A stretch of 64,000 bases of DNA from Cannabis sativa (lineage: Eukaryota; Streptophyta; Magnoliopsida; Rosales; Cannabaceae), in the NCBI RefSeq assembly GCF_029168945.1, contig NC_083607.1:39603257-39667256 (forward strand). The letters are read 5' to 3'. Position 1 is the stretch's first letter; every line of letters begins with the position of its first letter. Below are positions 47,489-59,501 of the stretch, one piece after another. The notes under the pieces are model-generated. The model ran no database searches and was not told the DNA's origin. It was given only the letters and a program-made list of their open reading frames with translations. The translations under genes and the position numbers were made by a program.

Positions 47489-49831
47489 TGTAAAGACCGC
47501 TTAGTTTAATTTGGAAATTAGCAGTTAATTATGATTAATTATGGAAAATTATTTATAGATATTTAAATAATTATTTATGCTGTTATTATTGAATTCTGAA
47601 ATGCATTTTATGTCATATAATGAATTTCATAATTTTGCATTTCTGGTGCTGGTAACATGGAACTCGGTGTTTGGCTCAGTAAAATTACAACTTAGTATGT
47701 TAGTATTGTGGGACGATTATTTAGACATTGGGAATGTCGGAATCGGTCGGGAATTTTGAATTTCCCAAAATACCCCCTTAGTGCCCTTTATGTTATTTTA
47801 GTATGGAGGGGCAAATTGGTCATTTTGCCCCAATGATATTTTGTCCTTTAGTGGACTTTATGTGGTGAAATTATGTGAATTTAATTGGTAATTGATGGCT
47901 GAATATATGTTGAGTTGTGCATGTTTTCTTTTATTTCAAACTTAGAAAAATTAGAAAGAAAAGCAAAAAACCTCTTTTTTTCTCCTTCTTTCTCTCTTTC
48001 AGTTTTGAGCAGCTGGGATTGGGGGGAATTCTTTGTGTGTTTTCTTACTGGATTTATCAAAGTTCTTGTGGTCTCAACTCTTGGTAAGTCTCTTGCTTTT
48101 GTTCTTGAAGATTTTAAAGGAAAATTGTTGGTTGCATGCTTAGTTTGGTTTGTTGTTGTTGCTGTGATTTTATGTTGTTTTCAGAGGTTTAAAGCATGCT
48201 TAATAGAGTGGAATGAAACTGTTTTGATGCATGTTGGGTTGGTTTTTAACTAATTTAGAGTTTTGGTTCTAAAACTATGCTTTTCAAAGTGAATTAATGG
48301 AATCTGTTGCTGCATTGGTTGTTGATGCTTGCTGTTGTTTTCTGAAGTTATTATATGCATGTTTAGGTAGATTTGAGCTGGTTTGAATGCATGTTAATGA
48401 TGTTTAACCAAGTTTGAGTTTTGAACTCAAAGCTTGGAGCTTTAATGGTGATTTTCGATTCTGTGTTTTCTGGGCTGTGTTGATGCTTTAGAAATGTTCT
48501 TTGGGGTATTTAGAACAGGTCGGGAAGGTTTGGCTTGATTTGGATTTGATTTGGTTGAGTTTTGGAAATTTGCATGATTCCTGCGAGGAACCGGAATTCT
48601 GGATGTGCAACCAGAATTCCGGATGGGGTTCAGGAATTCCCAAAACCGGAATTCCGGTTGTGCAACCGGTCTGCCGGTTGGGGGATTTTCAGGAACCCTA
48701 ATTTTTCTCGTTTTTATGTTATTTAGGGTATTGCCATGCTTATTATCGATAGGGAAACTTTTAGTTTCTAGTTTAAGTCCCCGATAAGTGATTTAGCGTA
48801 TCACTTATTAGTGTTGTGATTGTTATGGTTTAGGAGCCTGTAAACCGCCGTGCAGTTCGTTCCACTCAGGTTGACCGGCACACCTGAATTTGGAATTGAG
48901 GTAAGATTAGTATAACAGTATGCATATGTATTACATGTTTAGCGTGCATACAGGAAGCCTGTTAGATTACATTAGATATGTATGTTGGCTTCGTACCATC
49001 CGAATTTGTCACATCGGTACAGGCTAGAGTATGACTAGCAGCTGGAGTATGACCAGTGTACCGAGTATAGGCTGACACTGTATCCCATCGGTTAGGCTAG
49101 AGTATGACTAGCAGCTGGAGTATGACCAGTGTACCGAGTATAGGCTGATACTAGGGTTGGTGGTACTGTACTATTTGACCGTATCACATCGGTACAGGCT
49201 AGAGTATGACTAGCAGTTGGAGTATGACCAGTCTACTGAGTATAGGCTGATACTGTAACACATCGGTACAGGCTAGAGTATGACTAGCAGCTGGAGTATG
49301 ACCAGTGTACCGAGTATAGGTTGTTACTTGTCAATAGTACCGTCTTATGAACGTTCGGGACTCAGTATCGTGTGGGACACGACAGTTAGGGTTATGGTCA
49401 GGGGTATGGGCGTCTGATCATAACCCGGGACTTATGTATGATTATCATTATGCTTTTCTTACTGAGTCTGTCGACTCACAGTGCTATGTTCATGTGTAGG
49501 TAAGGGCAAGGCCAAGGCTGAGGAACCGTGAGGACGAGCCGGTGAAGATTGTACATGTCGGGGCAGTTAGGCCTGGAGCGTACGATCCTCGAGAGAGCAG
49601 CGCTTTTGTAGTTAGTCGCTAGGCGACAAGTATTTTGTATTAGACAGTTTACTTTTGTAAAGTATTTTGTAATCAGGATCACGAGTATTTTTGTATAAAA
49701 TATTTTATAAGTTTAATTAAAAAGCAAAAATTTTAATTAATCACGTTTTCCATAAACCTCGTTGATTAGCAACGGGCTGCACAGTACGTTTAAAAATCAC
49801 GTAATACGCCTATGCTAGTTAGGGTGTAACA
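47489..49831 (+). mobile_element. Solo LTR, family S, copy 2, inserted in the antisense gene
   Basis: 2343 bp, TGTAAAGACCGCTTAGTT to GGGTGTAACA, similar along its length to 34369-36626 with the same terminal and palindromic motifs. The flanks are AACAA (47484-47488) and AGCAG (49832-49836). They agree at three of five bases, so a target duplication is only weakly supported. It has three palindromes of the CCGGAATTCCGG type (about 48590-48675) and four copies of a unit of about 70-105 bp containing GAGTATGACTAGCAGCTGG (49010-49320). Coding sequence of the host element resumes right after it. Confidence 0.8.
49010..49325. repeat. Tandem repeat in solo LTR copy 2
   Basis: Four imperfect units each contain ATCGGT(TACAGG), CTAGAGTATGACTAGCAG and GGAGTATGACCAGT. 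The related array in copy 1 (35905-36060) has two units. Confidence 0.75.
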
Positions 49832-50773
49832 AGCAGAATACTTTGCACGAGGACACCTTCCGAAATCCTTGGGACCTGAACATGGACCCTTTGACAGATT
49901 GGTTCAACTGCTTCGTCGGGCCCACCTTAGCTCCCTTCGGCTCGGAGATGACCAGGAAGTTTGTCTCCCACCTGACTCAGTTCCCAGTTAAAAGATATGT
50001 GGCTTGTGCCTCCTTGAACTCGGTTTACCACGTCCAAGACATCAGCTCTGCCATGGCCGCGGTGAGTACTTGTAATTTATTCCATCCTTTGATATTTTGT
50101 CTAAGGCATCTGATCTCACTCTTGTCTCTTTTTTCAGAATACTGCTGAGACCGGTCGCCTTTCCAAGACCCTGATCAACCATGGCTTCGTCATGTCCGAG
50201 TTAGGGGGCATAGATGAGGCCGTAAGGATCCTGCGGGACTTGTCTGCCGAAAGGCAGGCATTCCAGGAGGAGGCTCAACAAAGGGAGGCCCTTGCAGAGG
50301 CAAAGTTCCAAGAGGAGGCCAAGCAAAGGGAGGCTGAGGCGGAGGCGAGGCACCAGGAGGCATTGAAGGTGGAGGGCGAGGTCGCAGCCAGGGCCAGACG
50401 CGAGCTTCGGGAGGCCAGGGAGGCTATGGACGAGATGGCTGCCAAGTTGAAGTCTTTAGAGGAGTTACATCAGGCGGACTTGCAGTCTACGGCCAACCTG
50501 ACCGTGGAGGTGAAGGAGCTAAGGGATTTCAGAGATCAGGCCTTGAAAAAGGCCAAAAGAGATGAGCTCCTGACCCCCGTCGTCTGCAAGCATTGCGTCA
50601 AGCACTTCGATGACGGCGTCTACATGGCCTGGCAGTCGAATGGCCAGAGTATCAAACTTGACTTCTATCCCAAGCCTGAAGAGGCTCTTGCTAAGTTCCG
50701 GGAGAAGAAGAAAATGCTTGATGCTTTACTTGAAGAGCGATGGGGTCCTCGTCTTCCTCCTCGTATTGAATAG
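49832..50773 (+). pseudogene. Antisense additional ORF of Gypsy-2, 3' part, coiled coil
   Basis: The frame resumes after the solo LTR with DTFRNPWDLNMDPLTDWFNC. An intron with clear borders (GTGAGTACTTG at about 50062 to TTTTTTCAG at about 50137) joins it to a long exon (about 50138-50773). That exon carries a strongly helical, Glu/Ala/Arg-rich coiled coil with EEAQQREALAEA-type repeats (residues about 25-115 of the exon). It ends in a compact C-terminal block (KHCVKHFDDGVYMAWQS, LDFYPKPEEALAKF) and a stop at 50771-50773. This final exon is open over its whole length. Confidence 0.72.
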
Positions 50774-51165
50774 GCCGCGGAGTCCAACCAATTTCCTCAT
50801 TACAACCATATTTTTCTTTTTCATTTACAGTCTCTTTTCTTTCCTTTTAGATAATTTAGATTATTATCTTTTAAGGGGAGACTATTATTACGGCTCGTCC
50901 CCAGGCCCTTAGTATGTTATATTTTTTGGACCTGCCCTTTGGGTCAAGATATTTGAAATATATATGTTCACTTTCATATATATTCTGTTTGATCTTGTTT
51001 TTACTTTTGGCCTGTTTTACATCTGTCCGTGTGGTATGCCTTAGTACCCCCCTGAGTGGCATGAAAACTTTGTTTTTATGGCACTCAGCTTTATTTGAAA
51101 TTTAGAGGTTTCATACACTTTACGGTACAAATTATTTTAACAAAGCCTAAGTTTACATTTTTGGA
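50774..51165. other. Convergent spacer of Gypsy-2
   Basis: 392 bp between the stop of the antisense gene and the stop of pol, T-rich, with no coding sequence. It probably holds both 3' ends. Confidence 0.5.
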
Positions 51166-52470
51166 CTATTGGTAATACTTCCGGAGATGATCGGCGTTCC
51201 AAGCCCTTGGCACAATGGTTCCGTCCAATCTTTTTAGCTTATAGGTTCCGGAGCCGGTCTCATCCTTAATTTCATATGGCCCTTCCCAATTTGGCCCAAG
51301 TACCCCCACTCCGGGTTCTTCAGTGGCTGGGAAGACTCTTCTTAGGACCATATCACCAATAGTAAATTTTCTACTTTTAACTTTAGAGTTAAAGTACTTA
51401 GTCACCTTCTTTTGATAAGCTGCCATTCGTATTTGAGACTCGTCCCGAAGCTCCTCAACTTGATCCAACGCTTCCTGTAATAAAGCTTTGTTTGTTGTTG
51501 GATCGTAAGTTGTTCTCCTGTGGGACGGGAATAACGTTTCCACCGGGACCATTGCTTCACAATCGTACGCTATTGAAAATGGCGAGTGGCCGGTTGTGGT
51601 TCTTGAGATCGTCCGGTAGGCCCATAACACTCTTGGCAATTCTTCGGGCCAATTTTTTTTGCAGGCCAGCAACTTTTTCTTTAGGGTGACCTTTAGGATT
51701 TTGTTGACCGCTTCTGCTTGTCCGTTTGTTTGCGGCCTTGCCACTGCGGAGAAGCTTTTAACGACTCCGTGTTGGTTGCAGAAGTCAGTGAACTCTTCGC
51801 AATCGAATTGCTTTCCATTGTCAGAGACTATTTTGTGAGGCAAGCCGTATCGACACACTATGTTTTTAATAACAAAGTCTAGTGCTTTTTAGCAATTATA
51901 GTCTTCATTGGCTCAGCCTCTGTCCACTTGGTGAAGTAGTCTACTGCTACTATTGCATACTTTACTCCTCCCTTTCCCGTTGGCAGGGACCCAATAAGAT
52001 CTATTCCCCAGACCGCGAAGGGCCAGGGACTACTCATCAGGGTAATCTCATTGGGAGGAGCTCTTGGTATGTTCGCGAACCTGTGGCACGAATCACATTT
52101 CTGGACATAGTCTATGCAATCTTTTTTCATTGTTGGCCAAAAGTACCCTTGTCTCAATATTTTGTTTGAGAGACTTGGGCCTCTTGTATTATCCCCACAG
52201 AACCCCTCATGGACCTCTAGCATAATTTGATTAGCTTCAGGGTCAGATACACACCTTAAATAAGGCATGCTGAGTCCTCTTCGATAGAGAATTTTGTCCA
52301 TCATCACATAACAGTGTGCTTGATATTGTATCCTTCTGGATAGTGCCTTCTCTTGGGGCAACTCGCCTTTGGTTATGTATTCGATGATGCGAACCATCCA
52401 GCTGGGCTCTTGCTCAACTGTTATTATGGCATTTTTTACTTTTGATGCTTGGCTCTGCAAAGCGTTCCAC
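51166..52470 (-). pseudogene. pol: Gypsy-2 integrase
   Basis: The N-terminal zinc-binding domain (VHEGFCGDNTRG, then CDSCHRF), the first catalytic Asp (WGIDLIGSLPTGKGG) and DYFTKWTEAEP lie in the frame ending at 51879. A shift near 51870 leads to the frame with KIVSDNGKQFD (second Asp), NGQAEAVNKI (Glu) and the C-terminal GPYEI region, ending in HLRKYYQ and a stop at 51166. Apart from that shift the domain is well preserved. Confidence 0.9.
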
Positions 52471-54002
52471 AAGTACCACCCCCAGTTTTTCGATTTCGCT
52501 GTCTGAAGCTAATTTAGCCAGACAGTCCGCGTGAGCATTCTTTTCCCTAGGGATTCTTTCTACTTATAGTCCGTGAACTCGTGGAGCAGTTCCTGGACTA
52601 TCGCCACATTTGCGGCCATTTTTTCTCTGCGCGTCTGATATTCTCCCGACACCCGGTTTACTACCAGTTGTGAATCGCTGTAGACTTCTACTCTTTTAGC
52701 CCCCACGGTTTTTGCTAATCTCAGCCCTGCTATCAGGGCTTCTTATTCGGCCTCATTGTTAGAAGCTGAGAATTCAAACCGTAGGGCTGCTTGGAGTCGA
52801 AGTTTGTTCGGGGATATCATCGCGACCCCTGCTCCGGATCCATTCTCGTTGGAGGCACCATCCACGAATACCTTCCACGCTGGGACTGATGGTGTAGGCA
52901 TGTTTGCGATAGCGTCAGCTTCATTGCACTCCGTGATGAAGTCTGCTAGCGCCTGCCCTGTTATGGAAATGCGTGGAACGTAGTGTAGATCAAATTGGCT
53001 TAACTCCATTGGCCATTTGAGGAGCCTTCCGGATGCCTCTTGCTTTTGAAAGACTTGTCAGAGCGGGTGGTTAGTTAATACCTTGATTGGGTGAGCTTGG
53101 AAGTAAGGTCTCAATTTTCTCGAGGCCATTAGAAGGCAAAAAACTAGTTTTTCGATCACTGGGTATTGTGTTTTCGCTCCTGTCATGCGCTTGCTAACAT
53201 AGTACACAGGATGCTGAGTTTTTTCCTCTTCCCGTACCAGGGCCGCGCTAACCGCATTCTCGGAGAGAGCCAAGTATAGAAACAAGTCCTCTCTGAGAAC
53301 AGGCTTCGATAGGATTGGTGGCTTAGCCATGTGTTCTTTAGTTTTTTGAATGCCTCCTCGCACTCGTCGGACCATTCAAATTTCTGACATTTCTTCAAGC
53401 TGTTGAAGAAGGGAATGCATTTGTCTGTGGACCGGGAGATAAAACGGCTCAGGGCAGCAACCTTTTCGGTTAAGCTCTGGACATCTTTGTGCTTCTTGGG
53501 GGAAGGCATGCTCAGGAGGGCTTGAATTTTTTCTGGATTTGCCTCAATTCCCCGCTGACTGACGATGATGCCCAGAAACTTCCCCGACTTAACCCCGAAA
53601 GTGCACTTCTTTGGGTTGAGTTTCATTCCGTATCTCTGGACTACTTCGAAGCATTCTTCTAGGTCATCTGCATGGCTAGTGCACGCCTTTGACTTGACCA
53701 GCATGTCGTCCACGTATACTTCCATATTTTGCTCCAGGAGGCCTTTGAACATCCAGTTCAGCATCCTTTGGTAAGTTGCACCAGCATTCTTCAGTCCGAA
53801 AGGCATGACTAAGTAGCAGTATACCCCCTTATCGGTCCTGAAGCTAGTGCACTCTTGATCTGCGATGTGCATCTTAATCTGGTTGTAACCGGCGTATGCG
53901 TCCATGAAGGACAGTAGCTTGAATGTGGAGGTGGCGTCCACCATCTGGTCGATCCTCGGCAAAGGGAAACAATCTTTCGAGCAGGCTTTGTTTAGGTCGA
54001 TA
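52471..54002 (-). repeat. Tandem duplication copy A (RT to second RNase H) in Gypsy-2
   Basis: This 1532-bp unit repeats at 54003-55534 with few differences. It encodes part of RT (PRIDQMVDAT, FGLKNAGATYQRM, VYVDDMLVKS), the first RNase H, and the start of the second RNase H. The second RNase H has in-frame stops in both copies. The 53183-53962 frame is open through the YVDD box, whereas copy B has a stop just before CYLVMPFGL. Confidence 0.93.
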
Positions 54003-55534
54003 AAGTACCACCCCCAGTTTTTCGATTTCGCTGTCTGAAGCTAATTTAGCCAGACAGTTCGCGTGAGCATTCTTTTCCCTAGGGATTCTTTCTACCTATA
54101 GTCCGTGAACTCGTGGAGCAGTGCCCGGACTATCGCCACATTTGCGGCCATTTTTTCTCCGCGCGTCTGATATTCTCCCGACACCCGGTTTACTACCAGT
54201 TGTGAATCGCTGTAGACTTCTACTCTTTTAGCCCCCACGGTTTTTGCTAATCTCAGCCCTGCTATCAGGGCTTCTTATTCGGCCTCATTGTTAGAAGTTG
54301 AGAATTCAAACCGTAGGGCTGCTTGGAGTCGAAGTCCGTTCGGGGATATCATCGCGACCCCTGCTCCAGATCCGTTCTCGTTGGAGGCACCATCCACGAA
54401 TACCTTCCACGCCGGGACTGATGGTGTAGGCATGTTTGCGGTAGCTTCAGCTTCATTGCACTCCGTGATGAAGTCTGCTAGCGCCTGCCCTTTTATGGAA
54501 ATGCGTGGAATGTAGTGTAGATCAAATTGGCTTAACTCCATTGGCCATTTGAGGAGCCTTCCGGATGCCTCTTGCTTTTGAAAGACTTGTCGGAGCGGGT
54601 GGTTAGTTAATACCTTGATTGGGTGAGCTTGGAAGTAAGGTCTCAATTTTCTCGAGGCCATTAGGAGGCAAAAAACTAGTTTTTCGATCACCGGGTATCG
54701 TGTTTTCGCTCCTATCATGCGCTTGCTAACATAGTACACAGGATGCCGAGTTTTTTCCTCTTCCCGTACCAGGGCCGCGCTAACCGCATTCTCGGAGACA
54801 GCCAAGTATAGAAACAAGTCCTCTCCGAGAACAGACTTCGATAGGATCGGTGGCTTAGCCATGTGTTCTTTAGTTTTTTGAATGCCTCCTCGCACTCGTC
54901 GGACCATTCAAATTTCTGACATTTCTTCAAGCTGTTGAAGAAGGGAATGCATTTGTCTGTGGACCGGGAGATAAAACGGCTCAGGGCAGCAACCTTTTCG
55001 GTTAAGCTCTGGACATCTTTGTGCTTCTTGGGGGAAGGCATGCTCAGGAGGGCTTGAATTTTTTCTGGATTTGCCTCAATTCCCCGCTGACTGACGATGA
55101 TGCCCAGAAACTTCCCCGACTTAACCCCGAAAGTGCACTTCTTTGGGTTGAGTTTCATTCCGTATCTCTGGACTACTTCGAAGCATTCTTCTAGGTCATC
55201 TGCATGGCTAGTGCACGCCTTTGACTTGACCAGCATGTCGTCCACGTATACTTCCATATTTTGCTCCAGGAGGCCCTTGAACATCCAGTTCAGCATCCTT
55301 TGGTAAGTTGCACCAGCATTCTTCAGTCCGAAAGGCATGACTAAGTAGCACTATACTCCCTTATCGGTCCTGAAGCTAGTGCACTCTTGATCTGCGATGT
55401 GCATCTTAATCTGGTTGTAACCGGCGTATGCGTCCATGAAGGATAGTAGCTTGAATCCGGAGGTGGCGTCCACCATCTGGTCGATCCTCGGCAAAGGGAA
55501 ACAATCTTTCGGGCAGGCTTTATTTAGGTCGGTA
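54003..55534 (-). repeat. Tandem duplication copy B in Gypsy-2
   Basis: Direct repeat of 52471-54002 at an offset of 1532. The junction at 54003-54005 shares AAG with both parental ends, a 3-bp microhomology. Shared defects (the shift near 53340/54870 and the stops near 52560/54090) show that they predate the duplication. Confidence 0.93.
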
Positions 55535-55713
55535 AAGTCTATACAAACCCGCCATGTCCTGTTTGGCTTTGGCACCAGTACCGGATTGGCCAGCCATTCC
55601 GGGTAATATACATCCCGAATCAGGCCACTGGTTAGCAGTTTGTCCACCTCCTTCTCTAAGGCTTCGGCCTTCACTGAGTCGAGGGGGCATCGTTTTTGCT
55701 GAACTAGTGGCAT
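54275..55713 (-). pseudogene. pol: Gypsy-2 reverse transcriptase and first RNase H (upstream copy)
   Basis: The RT N-terminus is NPVLVPKPNRTWRVCIDFTD and the middle is LSFMDAYAGYNQIKM. A stop at about 55348-55350 interrupts it, followed by MPFGLKNAGATYQRM and the catalytic VYVDDMLVKS. After a frame change near 54870 comes RNase H (LFLYLAVSENAVSAALV, HPVYYVSKRM, YPVIEKLVFCLLMASRKLRP, LLKWPMELSQFDLHY). An acidic linker and the first residues of the second RNase H (VFVDGASNENGSGAGVAMIS) end at 54275. This 5' section of RT lies upstream of the duplication and exists once. Confidence 0.9.
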
Positions 55714-56735
55714 GTCTTGATTGCATTAAGGACGTGGGTTATGACGTGGGGGCTTATGCCGGTCATGTCTTCTTGACACCACACGAAAACATTCGTGGCA
55801 CTCCTCAGTGTCTTTACTATTTTTTCTTTTTCCTCCGGCTCTAGGCTCTTTCCTAGTCGGAGGACTTTGGTGGAGTCGAGGTCGCACACTGACACTTCCT
55901 CGACGTCCTCCATTGGTTCTACAATTTTTTCGGATCCCACACGGGGATCCAACTCATCTTCTTCCGCCATTTCTGGCTCAATAATTTCGCGGACCATTAG
56001 GACGGGTAGGCGGGCAGCAACGTTGTAACACTGCCTGGCCTCCCCTTGGTTTCCTCTCACGGTTCCTATCCCAGCTTCTTGAGTGGGGAATTTCAGGCAC
56101 AAGTGCCTTATTGACGTGACTGCGCCAAAGTCCAACAGGGCCGGTCGGCCGAGGATTGCATTATAAGCTGTTGGGCAGTCCACCACCACAAATGTGCAGT
56201 ATTTGAAAGTGCTTTGGGGTGTGTCCGGGCACAAGGTGACTGGGAGCCTCACTTTTTCCATTGGGATAAGTGTTGTTCCATTAAACCCCGTGAGCTGGGA
56301 ACCGCTTGGTGAAAGATCTCGGTCCGTCAAGCCTATTGCTGTAAAGGCTTCTTTGAATAATAAATTCACAGAACTCCCGTTGTCGATTAGGACTCTGGCC
56401 ACAATCTTATTGGCAATGGGAGTCTCTATGACCAGGGGGTCATGATGAGGAAAACGCACTGTCTTGGCGTCCTCTTCTATGAATGTAATGGGCTGATCCA
56501 TTAGTCGGGGCCTTTGAGCTGGGAGTTGAGTAACTTCCAAAACCTCACTGTGCTTTACGGCCCCTGCGTAACACTTTAGCTCCTTCCGGGTAGTTCCTCC
56601 GATGTGAGGTCCTCCTGAGATCATGGCTACTCTTCCATTGGGTCTTGGTGGCAGGCCAGGAATTTGCTGGGCATCTCCGGGGGGAGTAATTGGGGCCAAG
56701 GCTCCGGCTACACCCCCTGGTGCTCCTTGAGGCAA
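55704..56735 (-). pseudogene. pol: Gypsy-2 aspartic protease region
   Basis: An open frame of 343 codons. It has a Pro/Gly-rich head, the active-site loop VLIDNGSSVNLLF (Asp-Asn-Gly), CTFVVVDCPTAYNAILGRPAL, and an acidic linker up to the RT junction (FVWCQEDMTGISPHVITH). It matches Gypsy-1 in arrangement. It stops at 55704, overlapping the next frame by a few bases. Confidence 0.85.
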
Positions 56736-56804
56736 GGCCCCTACCCCCTAAGTCGGGTTGAGGTGAGGCAACCGGTTCTTGATCCATTCGTAGAGGTGTC
56801 CCAA

Positions 56805-58694
56805 TCATATCAAGTTTTCGATCTTGTCCTTGAGGTTTTTGCATTCATTGGTGCTGTGCCCAATGTCGTTGTGGTACTCGCATCTTTTACTGGGGTCCCT
56901 CCGGGAGCTATCCTTGTACAGAGGAGGCAGTCTCCAGTAGTGCGTATTTTTCCTGGTAGCAAAATACACACGCTCTTGGGAGTCCGTTAGCTCAGTGTAC
57001 TGGGTATATTGGGGAGTGTACCCCCTTTTCTGTCGCTTATCCTCCGACCGGTTGCTACCTTTAGAGGACCTCTTGCTCTGAGAGCCTTGAGAAGGGCCTG
57101 CTAAGCTTGCGGTCGGAACGGAGTGCGATGGGGCTTGCCCAATTACCCCTGAGGGATTTCCAAAGTGAGAAGATGCAGGGGCCAAGGCCTGGCCTTGACT
57201 GTATCCGGGAGTAGCAGAAAATTCTATGCCGCTCATCGGTGGAGCGGCTGTCGGCAATGTTCCTGGGAGCTGAGCTCCGGGTACATATCCTGCTATCCCG
57301 GTAGGATAGTATCCTCCATAGGCCACTATCTGGGCCTCTTCTAAGTTGATGTATTTTTGGACTCTTTTCTGGAAGTCTTGAAGGTTGGAGGCTCCTTCTT
57401 GTTGTAACTCGTTCCAGAATGGAGTCCCTATACGGATGCCCGCTTGAAGAAGAGCGAGCTGTTGTTCGTCATCGACTTTCTTGGTTTTCGAGGCTTCTTC
57501 CTTGAACCTCTTTATGAAATTCTTCAATCTCTTCGTAGGCAGCTGTTTGATGTTAGTCAAGGCGCTAACCTCCAAGTTAACTTTCCTTGCGGTGACAAAT
57601 TGTCTCCGAAAGCTGGTTTGCAACTTATTCCAGCAATCCACGGATCCTGGTTCCAGTTTCTTGAACCACTCTTCCGCGGATCCGCTTAGAGTAAGCGGGA
57701 AGCACAAACACTTGGCGTCGTTGCTGACTCTCATGACTGTCATGACTCGGTTGAACCGTGACAGGTGATCGCTTGGGTCTGAGTTCCCGGTATAAGCTGT
57801 CATTTCGGGCATCTCAAAATTTTTGGGGAGCTCCGCTTCCAAGATGTGCTTGGCACAAGGCTCTCGGTCTTCACAGTCGGAGTTGGAGTCATCGCCTTTT
57901 TGTCTTTAGGAGACTCGGGCGATGTCTTTTCGGAGTATGGCAAGCTCTGCCATGATTCCTTCGTTTAGCGTTCCCATAGAGACTACGGGTCTGTATTTCT
58001 TTTGGTCCAGGTTATCCCGGAGATCACCGTGGTTCCCGTTAATCTGATTTCTCAGATCGATGGGAGGACATCTCTGGCCCCTTCTTCCTCTCCCTCCGGG
58101 CTCTTGGTGCACGAAAACGCTCTTTCGGTCTTCTCGATCCTGAGGGCCAAGACTCCCTTTTTGGAGTTTGCCCCTCTGCGGACCTTTCCCTTTCGGGAAA
58201 TCTGAGCAGACCTTTCGGGGATCCTGCACCTTTTTCTTTTTCCCGGGAGTGGAAGTAGGGTTTTTCTTTGGGTTCCCTTCGGAGGGATACCTTATGGGGC
58301 TAGGTTCCTTAGACTTCTGCTTTTGGGTACTTGGAGAGGATTCTTATGGTTTCTCTCCAAGTCTTGCAGGGATGGCTTTAGGATGCACGTGGATTCCTGC
58401 TGCCGCCATGGCTTTTTGCATGGCCAGCATCACCTCTTGCATCTTTTGGTTTTGTTCTTTTTGGGTTGCGATTTCAGCCTCGTGATTGGCAGCCTTTTGT
58501 CTCAAGAGTACCAGCTCTGTGTAGCTGGCTTCGTCGTAGGCGTCGTACTTGTCGAAGTTTCCTTCATACTCGTCATCGTGGGTTCCTTCTTCTTCCTCAG
58601 AGCCCACATTCGCTCTTGAGGCCACGTCCTCATCGTTTGGGTCTTGAGCGTCTTGAAGAGGACAAGGTTGGCGTGTGCTTCGAGTCTCCACCAT
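56805..58694 (-). pseudogene. gag: Gypsy-2 gag
   Basis: The N-terminal frame (58694-58344) is acidic and then Gln/Lys/Met-rich helical. Breaks near 58330 and 57900 lead to the core frame (57842-56805, 345 codons): PEMTAYTGNSDPSDHLSRF, LSGSAEEWFKKLEPGS, FVTARKVNLEVSALTNIKQ. A Pro/Gly/Ser-rich spacer follows, then a zinc-knuckle-like CEYHNDIGHSTNEC (CX2HX4HX4C). Gag builds the particle and binds RNA. The start ATG at 58692-58694 lies shortly after the PBS. Confidence 0.88.
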
Positions 58695-58734
58695 TGTTGT
58701 TTTGTAATATTACTGTCTACTTTTGGACGCTTCC

Positions 58735-58760
58735 TTCAGCTCTCAATGAAAGCACCAAAA
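58735..58760 (-). other. Gypsy-2 candidate primer binding site
   Basis: Beside the 5' LTR the minus strand reads TGGTGCTTTCATTGAGAG, four bases after the LTR end. It is similar to the Gypsy-1 site, which supports a shared primer. The tRNA is not identified here. Confidence 0.5.
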
Positions 58761-59501
58761 TGTTGATTGAGGTTTTCGGCAACCAATATAATAATAATAA
58801 TTAAGAAAGCTATAAGGAATTAATGAGAGAGATTTTTACGTGGTTGGGGCATTAATGAGCCTTAGTCCACGAGTCTGTATATTTATGATAGTATTTATTA
58901 CAGAGAATGTTCTTGGTGGTTTTTTCTCTCTAGTTCTTATGAAACCCAGAATTCTCGACCCATGCCTTAATGAATTTGGGGGGTATTTATAGTGTTTTTG
59001 TGGGGTGATCCCTAGAATTGAGGTACATATCTTTCTGTAATTCTCAGTAAAGGCACACATTTCCAATGGATACATCATAGGAAATGCATGGTCTAATCCC
59101 TAGGCTTTGTAGGGGTTTAATGGACGTAGTCCTTTATCCTTCATGACTGATGTGATTCCTCATAAAGTAGTCGTCACTAGGCTTACTAATCATAGCGTAG
59201 TAGCTGCAGAAGGTTACGCCGTCAGACTTTAAGACATATGGCAGTTTCAATACGCCTTCTCCCATGCGGCATTAAATGCGAGGTGACTGTTCAGATAGGA
59301 TCTGACACCTCCCGGAGAGGCTTTGTTGTAGCTTTGCTCTCCGGGAGCATGTGAGACTCACATCTCTTCTTCAGGAGACATGTCTAAGGCTGATCCCTTT
59401 GGCTAAAGAGACTTAGCAGAATTATCTTAACATTAAACCCCTTCAGTCTACGTGTCATCATCCGGTTGGTCCACGTATTTTAGACAAAATCAGGGGCAAC
59501 A
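58761..59501 (-). repeat. Gypsy-2 5' LTR
   Basis: 741-bp copy of 43865-44612, TGTTGATTGAGG to GGGGCAACA on the plus strand. A minus-strand TATA box (CACTATAAATACC, near 58983-58995) would start gag-pol transcription. Confidence 0.92.

Larger units (their letters stand above)
43865..59501 (-). mobile_element. Gypsy-2: complete Tat-lineage Ty3/gypsy element
   Basis: LTRs at 43865-44612 (748 bp) and 58761-59501 (741 bp) are flanked by TCTTA (43860-43864) and TCTTG (59502-59506), a 5-bp duplication with one mismatch. The PPT (minus TTGGGGGGTAAA) abuts the left LTR, so it reads right to left. The minus strand carries gag, protease, RT/RNase H (part duplicated in tandem), a second RNase H and integrase. 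The plus strand carries the additional gene (45597-50773), interrupted by a solo LTR. The layout matches Gypsy-1, although the sequences are diverged. It cannot be autonomous as it stands. Confidence 0.92.

Noticed and set aside
47915..48253. 112-codon frame in solo LTR copy 2
   Set aside because: Low-complexity hydrophobic product in LTR sequence; not preserved in copy 1.
49010..49325. CRISPR-like repeat array
   Set aside because: Units are degenerate and adjacent without uniform spacers, inside an LTR of a plant genome.
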